Shown: positions 22,642 through 29,841 of the stretch, piece by piece
Layout: every line of letters begins with the position of its first letter
Numbering within the stretch: position 1 is the stretch's first letter
Source of the DNA: Reclinomonas americana ATCC 50394
Taxonomy: Eukaryota; Jakobida; Jakobea; Jakobida
NCBI GenBank assembly: GCA_048213135.1
Contig: AFZH01020924.1
Location: 1 to 29,841 of the forward strand
Reading direction: 5' to 3'
DNA: 29,841 bases
The notes under the pieces: generated by a model
Told to the model about the DNA's origin: nothing
Databases searched by the model: none
The model's input: the letters and a program-made list of their open reading frames with translations, nothing else
Program-made: the position numbers and the translations under genes

Positions 22642-25600
22642 TCACAACTCGTGCCCTGATTGCTCCTCTGCAAACGCAGAGATGCTGTCCATGGCCTCGA
22701 GCTCCTGCATGGCGATGCTGCAGGCGGCCTCGTATTGGTCGTCTAGCTTGCGATCCACGAGGTCCTTGCGCGTGATCATGCCTTGCACGCGATTGTGGCG
22801 GTCCACTGTGGTGGGCGTGAGAGGCAGCGGCGAACGAATATTAACTGCAGGAGTGAAGTCTGCGCACCGACGACCATGTGACGCAGTCCGAGGGTGCGGA
22901 AGATGCGGAAGGCCAGGTCGGCGTTCCACTCGCCCGACACCACCAACTGCGACACGTTCATATCTGCAGGCATGTGTCAGAGAGTGTGACTCTCAGGGAA
23001 AATGGAGACGGAGCCATGCGCACATTTGTACAGGAGGACTATCTTTGGCGAATCGTCCGGCAGGAGGCCGAGCGCACCCAGACTCTTCTTGGCCTTGGAG
23101 TTCAACAGGTGCTGGAACTCGGCCGGTGTGCCGACAAAGTCCACGTCGAACACACGCAGCTGAAGCAGCAACATCAAGTGCGCACGCAGGATGAGACTGC
23201 ATGCAGGCAATAAAGTCAGCAAGACGTCACACCGACAAGGAAGGTGGCTTTTGGATTTTGCGTACGCACCCGCGGGACAGACCCTCGTCGTCCACGATCG
23301 GGAATCCATTGTGCGTGGTGTTGGTGAGTACTTCGCAGATGCGTGCCACGGTCTCGCGGAGTCGAAGCGTGACGGCCGGACACTTGGCCACATCGCGACA
23401 TCGCATGCGCCTATCGGGGGCGCATTCACGTCAGAAGAAGAAGAATATAGAAGACGTCGGAAGTGAAAAACGGCAGCCTACCGAGCCACAAATGGCGGAT
23501 CTTGCTCGAGGAAAGGCACAAACTTGAGCACGAGCATGCTTTCATACAGCGGGTGCGTGAACAGGTCGCCGACACCCTTGGAAATCATAACTGCGTGGAG
23601 ATGACGAGTGAGCGAGGCACGGAAATACTGTCAGCGCACGCGTGTCGTCGCAACTGGCCAGAATCACGGGCAGCAAGAAAGCGAGATCTGCACAGGGAGA
23701 GTGCATGAGCGACGCGCATGTGCAGGAAGCGGTGGGCAGAACAACGTTACCGTCGGTAATCTCCACAAAAATCACACAGAGCGCTGCGCTTAGTCGAGAG
23801 ACGCCGCCAAAGAACGAGGCGGCGCCGACCTGCATCACACACATCGGTAAGGAGAGGCTATCTCTGTCAAATCTCAACCGTGAAGAATACCCACCAGTGC
23901 ATAGACGCCCGGTTCGATCTGCAACAAGAAATTGGGTGAGCGCACGAAACGTACGTGCAATCAGAAATCAAGATCACGTACCGTGCCTGGCCACCATCTG
24001 TTGAGGAGCACACCAAAGAAGCGTCCGTATGCACCACCCACGACAAGCATCTGCGTGTCGGGTGCAGAGAGTGAGAGTGGGTGTGCGACGGTGCGGCATG
24101 AGAGCCGACGCACCGGAATGACAAGGCCGCCGGAAATCGCCGAGCCGGCCGTGAGGCACGACAGGATGGCGTACGCAAAGAACATGATGGCCAGCGAGGT
24201 CAGCGAGAACTGCAACAAGCAACAATGGTTGGCGGGCAGACGAGATCAGGCGGCGAAGAGCAATCCGCTCACCATGTCCGGCACATTGGTCAGGAAGAGG
24301 CGACGCACACTTGCTTCTTGCGTGTCGAAGGAGAGCGAGGCCATTTCTGCATGAACGTGGGTGAGTCCATCAGGCAGCGGCGACGTGGAGAGAGAGAGTG
24401 AATGGCACATCTGCGTACCATTGTAGTACCCGTTCGGGCACGTGTACTGCGTGATGAGTCCACTCAGAAAGTTGGGAAGATTGTTGGGATTTTGAATGTT
24501 GGGTGTTGGTCTGCGGTTGCGCAACATGTCGGCAATGCACACAAACACGCGCCGGGAGCAGCAAGGCGCGCACACACGCTCCACGCAACAGGCAACCGAA
24601 GCTGGCAGGCACGAGGGAGAAAACCGCCGAGCAGATCACCATAATCACGAGGACCTCGGTGAGTCGCGCCCACCGTTTCGAGTTAATGTTGTCTCTCCGC
24701 CAGCGATTGAGTTGCACATTGAGCCAGGTGAACAGGGCGCCAAGGGTGCCACCTGCGCGAGCCAACACATGCAGGCGTGAGCCAGATGAAGTGCAAAGTC
24801 GTGGCGAACGCAAGCGACAAACCGATAAAGCCGAGGATTGAAAACGGAATCAACTCAGCGATGTGGTACTGTGACGCAGAGAGCTGAGGAGGACGTGCAC
24901 TGGCGATGAGAGGAGCGCGTTGAGAGACATACCTCATCCGTCGTCTGACCGAGTTCGAACATGACAGTGGCTGCATCAAACACACTCAATGTTAGACGAA
25001 GCGAGGAGTACCGCGAGACGAATCACTGTCGTCACGCAACACGTCTTGTTGAGCGTCCCATTGAAACCGCTGCGTCGAAGATGGTGAGTCGGTAAGAGCA
25101 AATCTCCGGGAGGCCTGTCAGCCCTGAAACACGCACCTCAGGAAGAATCCGTATGCGAGTGTGGCTGACGCGGCAGCGCACAGACTCAACACGGTCAACT
25201 CGTTCGAGTGGAACGATGACGTCTCTTCGATGGCGAACAGCGTGCCGCCGACCGGCGCACCGAATGCAGCCGACACACCGGCCGCTGAACCGATGTGAAT
25301 AAAGTCTCGTCTGCACAAGAGGTGAATGAACAAGGGAGGGAGGAAGGGAAGGAGGATTGTCTATGCCTGGCGGACCGATCACGAGGATTGCGAAAGCGCG
25401 TGCGGGGATTGCAGCCGATACTCTTGGAGCCGAGTGACGACAGACCGCCACCCACCATGGCTCCGGCGTGAATCATCGGTGCCTATGGTGATGGAGTGAG
25501 TAGCCAGACAACAGAAAATCAAGTGGGAGGGAGACGAGGGGGCGATCACACCACACCTCTGGACCGCAGGGCAAGCTGGAGGCCACAGCCAAGATCATGG

Positions 25601-27099
25601 CGGTCACCTTGGCGACGAATGTGCGCACATTCATGGCTCGCGGCAAGTGTACGCCATTGAGGTAGGCCTGCGTGTGGCACTGCGGTTGGGAGACGATGGG
25701 GAGGGAGAGTATGAGTGGCGGCATCGACTGACCTTCACATCGGGAATGCCACCGCCAGCCGCCGCCGGCTCCCAGAAGAGCACAATGGAGACGGAGGCGA
25801 AGGCCAGCACCAGATTGCAGCTCATCCACACCAAAAAAGCCACTGTGATTCTGTCGTCCGCGAGGACTGTGGGTGGGGGAGAACGATGAGAGGCGAGAAG
25901 GCGAAGGGGGAGAGGGTGACAAAAGACATCGGGCGATGAAGGCAATACAAAGGAGGAAGAGGAGGGGAACGGTGCAGGGCGAGAGATGATGCAGAAGGGA
26001 GAGGAGTGGATCATGGCGGGCAATAAACGAGCAAAACTGGTGGCTGCAGGGCGTTGAAAGGAAAACGCGACGAATGGGAGAAGAGAATTCTCCGCTGCAA
26101 TCGCAATATGGACGGTGCGGTCCAGGCGCGAGTGCGAGGAGGTGGGCGAGAACGTGGTAGGGAGGAAGAATGTCACGCCACAGCGAAGCAGCTGCGGGCA
26201 TGCAATCGGCGAGAAAGAAAGCAGGCGATGCACGAGCTGGGATGACGTTGTCGTGAGGGGAAGAGAAGAGTGATCATGCAACGAAGCAGGCGTAGAAAAA
26301 GAGCAGGAAGTGCATGAGGTATGGATGATGTTCTCACGACGGCGAGAGAAGAGTGATCCACCGCGATTGAAATCGAACACAAGCTGATGGATGGCGTCGT
26401 CCAGGCGAAAGAGAGTGACGGGGAGAGGAGAGCATGCAAGGAGGCCATCGGAACACGGGAGTCGGAGGAAAGGTGAAGCAAGAAAGCAGGTGATGACGGA
26501 GGCAAGGGAGAGTGGAAACACAAAGTTGTCATCCTTGTCCGCGTGCTGTGCCTTTCTCCATCGCCACGCAACAGGTGCTCGCCCACTCGTTCTTCCACCC
26601 TTGCAGCCGATCGATGGTCCAATGCACCCCGAAAGACAACATGCCGACCAGCAATCCAATGAGCACACTCATCGCGTACCTTTGCCCATTGGTACTCATG
26701 ACCGACTGCGCACGTGAGCTGCACACAAGAGAGAGAGAGAGAGAAGAAGAGGATGAACGCAACAAAACGCGTCTCCATGCTGACATTGGCGCGGAACAAG
26801 TCATTGTCGACGCGCGTGTAATCAATACTCTGCTGCAACAGTCAGTGTCTGTGTGTGGCAAGAGAGAAAGACAGGCACACACACACACCTCATACTTGGA
26901 GTACTTGGCCTCATCCGCGCTAGTGAGTCGCTCTGTGTGTCTCTGGTAGCGCACCACCGGCACTCGGAACGCTTGCAGAATGATACTCGAGTGTGCCGAC
27001 GATGATTTCTGCACTCGTTCACGCGCGAGTGAGAGAGAGAGAGAAAGCAAGCGACTACATAACAGCGGAGCAACGAACCCACGTTGCATAGTCGTCCAT
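22642..27099 (-). CDS. CLC-family chloride/proton exchanger with two CBS domains
   Basis: About 765 aa in 24 exons, each joined in frame by family motifs. The start MDDYATW (27099-27079) is the only ATG giving the frame of exon 2 (27008-26889). Landmarks: QSIDYTRVDND; helix B RYAMSVLIGLLVGMLSFG; filter motif GGGIPDVKAYLNG (usual GSGIP); GPEAPMIHAG with the gating glutamate; RDFIHIGSAAGVSAAFGAPV; LFAIEETSSF with the second (proton) glutamate; YHIAELIPFSILGFI; GGLVIP (usual GxFxP); GAYGR; GAASFFGGVSRLS; KGVGDLFTHPLYE with the conserved tyrosine. The tail has CBS1 (TTHNGFPIVD, GLILRAHL) and CBS2 (YMNVSQ, LGLRHMVVVD, GMITRKDL). The retained proton glutamate suggests an endosomal/vacuolar 2Cl-/H+ exchanger like CLC-6/7 rather than a plasma-membrane channel (inference). 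The loop exon encoding SGFNGTLNKT carries two N-glycosylation sequons. The intron at 26572-25867 is expanded to 706 nt. Confidence 0.93.
25900..26480. repeat. Diverged tandem repeats in the long CLC intron
   Basis: Imperfect repeats fill the 706-nt intron 25867-26572. Examples are GAGAAGAGTGATC at about 26261 and again near 26344, each preceded by a GATGAYGTT-type block, and GTCCAGGCG near 26119 and 26399. The apparent period is about 80 bp. The array is old and degenerate, without a clear protein product. Confidence 0.55.
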
Positions 27100-27156
27100 G
27101 ACTGTGACGAAGGGCAAGTCGTGTCCGCTGGCAGGCAGGACGACAGAAGGGAACGA
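27100..27156. promoter_or_regulatory. 57-bp bidirectional promoter, CLC / GT61
   Basis: The minus-strand CLC start codon at 27099 and the plus-strand GT61 start codon at 27157 face away from each other with only 57 bp between. Both start codons are supported by frame and by protein features (CLC exon 2 frame; GT61 signal peptide). Transcription start sites may lie inside the opposite gene's first exon. No TATA box is visible. Confidence 0.6.
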
Positions 27157-29143
27157 ATGCGACTCTGCGCCAGCACTCTCCTGCTCGTGGCGCTTCTCGT
27201 GGCCATCATCGCCGCAGCTCCATCGCTCTCCACACTTGTCGCCTCCTCCTCTTCATGCTCCGATCGCTTTCCATGGTCGCTCATCGAGGCATCATCGTCA
27301 TCCGAGGAGGGCATAGGCGCGGTGGCTTACGCCACAGCACCGTTTCAGCTTCGTCGCGAGTGCACTCGCGCCTTCTCCTCGTGGCTGTCGCTGCGTGCGG
27401 AGGCCTTGTCGGTGCGAGCCGGTCGCCTGCGCAAGTTGTTTGCCAGTGAGTTGTACGATGTGGTGTCGCAGGTGCAGTCGCCGGCGTATGTGCTGCGACG
27501 GCATCCGCAGTTTGATCAGGTATAGTGGTACAGTGTAGGTGTGCAGTGATTGTCGGGTGCATGATGCGTTGCATGCAGGCGTCGTCACAGTTGGATATCA
27601 ATGTGCGTGTCACGCCCTCGCGCGTCGACGAGAGACTGTCGATGGTGGCGGAGAGATCGTTCTCGCCGTCGTACTCGCTGGTGGTGGAGAATGCGGTGCG
27701 TCTTCCGCCATCCCCTTGACCGAGTCTCTTGAGCTCACTTGTGTGTCGCGCAGGTGATTGCCGCGAATGACTTTGTGTACACCGCCGACTACTTGCTGAT
27801 TGCCCGCTCGTGTGAGCCGCACGGGCATGTCGAGTCGCGCTGGTGGTCCGCCACAGACACTGTGCTGCTGGCCGATGCCGTGCTGCCGCTCCTGCAGTTG
27901 CACGCCGACAATGTGTTTCACATTGTGGCGGACTCGCTGGCACGCCTGCTGCAAGTGTGGAGCGAGGTGCATGCGGATCGCAGCATTGTGATTCTCACAC
28001 GTGCCGGGCGCTACGGCGACGAGATGACGTACGACTTGTTTGCCACTGTGGGCATTCCACGCGAACGAGTTGCGCCTCGATATGTGCGCTTTCGAGTCTG
28101 TCGAATCATCCCTCACGACATGTGTGTGTGCACAAGTTGATCCTCGGGCCACCGCCTGTCATGGCCCGGAAAGTGTACTTCACCGCCGGCATGTACTGCA
28201 CGCAGCCGCAACCCTCCATCATTCGTGAACTGCATCGCGTGTTCATGTTGCTGCACGGCGACATGGTGCGTGCCGCGCTGCGCGAGTACTGGGCACGTTG
28301 CGTCACGTGCATCTCTCCTCCTTCTCCTCGTTCTCCTCCTCTCACCGCAACGATCTGCGCAGCCCGACGATCCGTGGCACTGCGAAGGCTGGGTGCGACG
28401 CAGCGACCGGTGCGTCGTGTCGTGTTGCTTCAACGCGACGGTGTGCGGGTGCTGGCCAACCATGAGCAGGTCTCGTTTGTGACACTGCGCGCGCAAAGCG
28501 CAGCGTCTTCCACTCACTGCGACAGGGCAGGTGGTGGACGTGATGCGACGTGAGTTTCCACACTTTGATGTGGCCGTCATGCCACCGCTGGCCACGGCGG
28601 CGGAGGCCGTATTGCACTTTGTGGACGCCGACATTGTGGTCGGTCCGCACGGCGCCGGCTTTGTGTTTCGCATGTTTTCTGCGTCGAATCGTCCGTGTGC
28701 CCACGTGGAAGTGACGCACACCGGTGGGCTCCCTTCCAGCATGCCGTGGGATCCGTGTTTGGCCGCACTCGCTGTGGTGCAGGTGAGGCGGGGGGATGGG
28801 AGGGGGGAGAGGGAGAGATGGGAGAGGGAGAGGGAGAGGGAGGGACAGAGAAAGGGAGGGAGGCAGGCTGCACGGCTGTTCCAGCTCCGTGCTCTCGATG
28901 GAGATGCCAGTTGTGTGAGACATGCGAGAGAGAATGAGGAAAAAGGGGGACAGGGAGAAAGAGAGACAGGGCCACCCAAGACTGAGCTGTGCACATGTGT
29001 AGGGCTGTGTGGCCTTTGTGCACATGGATGCGCAGGGATCGCGCGAGTCGTCGCTGACAGCGCCGCTAGACGAGGTGCGCTGGCTCCTGCAGCAGGCCGA
29101 CGAGTATCTGGACGGCAAGGATACAGTGCGCAGCAGGCATTGA
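27157..29143 (+). CDS. GT61 (DUF563/EOGT-like) glycosyltransferase
   Basis: Seven exons: 27157-27519, 27579-27695, 27754-28095 (or to 28068), 28137-28296, 28363-28469, 28531-28782 and 29003-29143, giving about 493 (or 484) aa. The first 25 residues (RLCASTLLLVALLVAIIAAA) are a signal peptide or signal anchor, so the enzyme should act in the ER or Golgi lumen. The GT61 pattern is clear in the C-terminal half: ARKVYFTAGMYCTQPQPS, RRVVLLQRDGVRVLANHEQ, then VDADIVVGPHGAGFVFRMF, where GPHGAG is the family hallmark. Members include EOGT (O-GlcNAc on EGF repeats) and plant xylosyl/arabinosyltransferases; donor and acceptor cannot be told here. Exon 3 has two possible donors, GTCTGTCG (41-nt intron, keeps VAPRYVRFR) or GTTGCGCC (68-nt intron). 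I prefer the first because it retains a segment typical of the family. The last coding intron is long (220 nt) and G-rich. Confidence 0.88.
28788..28862 (+). repeat. G-rich tract in GT61 intron, quadruplex-capable
   Basis: Immediately after the donor of the 220-nt intron 28783-29002, the sense strand carries GGGGGG, GGG, GGGGGG and GGG runs with loops of 1-3 bases. A (GGGAGA)n array follows. This satisfies the standard G-quadruplex pattern. Confidence 0.75.
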
Positions 29144-29841
29144 GCGTGGGAGAGAAGAAATGCAGCCTTGACACAGACATCTTGGCCTTTGTTGAGGCGC
29201 GATGCATCGCTCTGCCGATCTCTCTGCGTACCCGTGTCCTTCTGGATTCCTGGTTCACCGTCCGTCGTGAATCTGGATGCAACTCAGCTTGTTGTGCAGT
29301 CCGGCTGTGACGGCAGAAAAGCGCTGGACGACTACGCAGGAGCGAACGTCGCAAGCCAAGGTGGCTGAGGCTGTCTGGTTAGTGAGGGTGATAGCTGGCA
29401 CGACGTCGGGGTTTCTCCACTTGCTGCAGTTCCAACACACGACAAAGCCTAGTCGTCAACACAGCTGCTGTTCCGTGTTGCTCGAAGCATTGAATGCGAA
29501 CCGGACTGAACAGATGACGAATTCGGCGAATTGGTTTTCAGCAAAAAGCGTGCGTGAGTGCTGGGTGCCGCTGTGCGTGCACAAGCACATCGATGCTGTG
29601 TCGTAGTGGCGGGTGCGAAAGACACTCTGCCATTCACAGCCCATGTGTTCCTCGTGGTGAGAAATTAGACAACGCATCTGTGTACACACTCTCACACACA
29701 CACTCTCTCACGCACTCAGCACTCTTTCACATTCGTGTGCACGAGTGAGTGAGTGAGTGTGGACGGAGCGAATGACCCAAGTTGATTGCGACTCTCTTCC
29801 TCTCTCAGTCACTCTTCCTTCCTCCTCTCTCCTCTCTCTCT
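29144..29841. other. Downstream region without recognisable gene
   Basis: Nearly 700 bp after the GT61 stop. Short open frames exist on both strands (for example plus 29277-29606), but none shows a recognisable motif or a convincing splice partner. The first part is presumably 3' UTR. CA/CT repeats occupy about 29680-29720, a GAGT repeat lies near 29743-29758, and a pyrimidine-rich tract runs from about 29793 to the window end. Confidence 0.5.

Noticed and set aside
25631-26668. 345-codon minus-strand frame over the CLC gene
   Set aside because: It includes true CLC exon sequence at its end, but otherwise reads through the 706-nt repeat-filled intron. CLC family continuity skips this segment.
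26529-27314. Longer CLC N-terminus beginning MPSSDDDDASM at 27314
   Set aside because: This frame overlaps the GT61 signal peptide and first exon, and it cannot be joined to CLC exon 2 in the right phase. The MDDYATW start joins cleanly.
29255-29606. Short frames on both strands after the GT61 gene, one starting CWNCSKW
   Set aside because: No recognisable domain, no splice partner, and different frames compete. Probably 3' UTR or spacer.
1-29841. tRNA, rRNA or snRNA genes
   Set aside because: No cloverleaf with A/B boxes, rRNA core motif or snRNA signature was seen on either strand. A covariance-model scan would be needed to exclude intronic snoRNAs.

Overview
The window is nuclear DNA from a eukaryote, most likely a free-living protist with a compact, intron-dense genome. 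It carries eight protein genes, nearly all split by short spliceosomal introns (typically 40-120 nt, NAG acceptors such as TGCAG or CGCAG). Intergenic gaps are very short, and CA, CT and GA microsatellites fill introns and spacers. TAA and TGA serve as stops (and TAG in one preferred model), so the code looks standard. A KIF1/UNC104-type kinesin-3, a PA200/Blm10 proteasome activator and a GT61 glycosyltransferase together exclude bacteria. I could not assign a lineage from sequence alone.

Layout from left to right. Three minus-strand genes come first: a 69-residue probable membrane microprotein (96-388), a UBZ4 zinc-finger protein with proline-rich repeats (486-2019), and a very large PSME4/PA200/Blm10 gene (2225-12202). 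A 447-bp spacer separates PSME4 from two plus-strand genes: a secreted protein of unknown family (12650-13431) and an FCP1/SCP-type phosphatase with a likely mitochondrial presequence (13932-15052). The phosphatase converges on a minus-strand kinesin-3 (15156-22563). Just 78 bp beyond the kinesin start codon ends a minus-strand CLC chloride/proton exchanger (22642-27099). Head-to-head with the CLC, across only 57 bp, is a GT61/EOGT-like glycosyltransferase on the plus strand (27157-29143). The last 700 bp hold no recognisable gene.

The genes do not form one pathway. Two loosely share ubiquitin/proteasome biology (UBZ protein and PA200), and two belong to endomembrane biology (CLC exchanger and GT61 enzyme).

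The most interesting observations are: a recurrent non-canonical 5' splice site, GTTGCGT, at 13 frame-consistent introns in seven genes on both strands; three tandem 42-nt exons that each encode one 14-residue repeat; a kinesin-3 whose reconstructed C-terminus ends in a CCVVL prenylation box; CLC selectivity-filter substitutions; and large repeat arrays confined to a few expanded introns. Exon models were built by eye from reading-frame continuity and family motifs. Those of the PSME4 and kinesin genes are only partly resolved.
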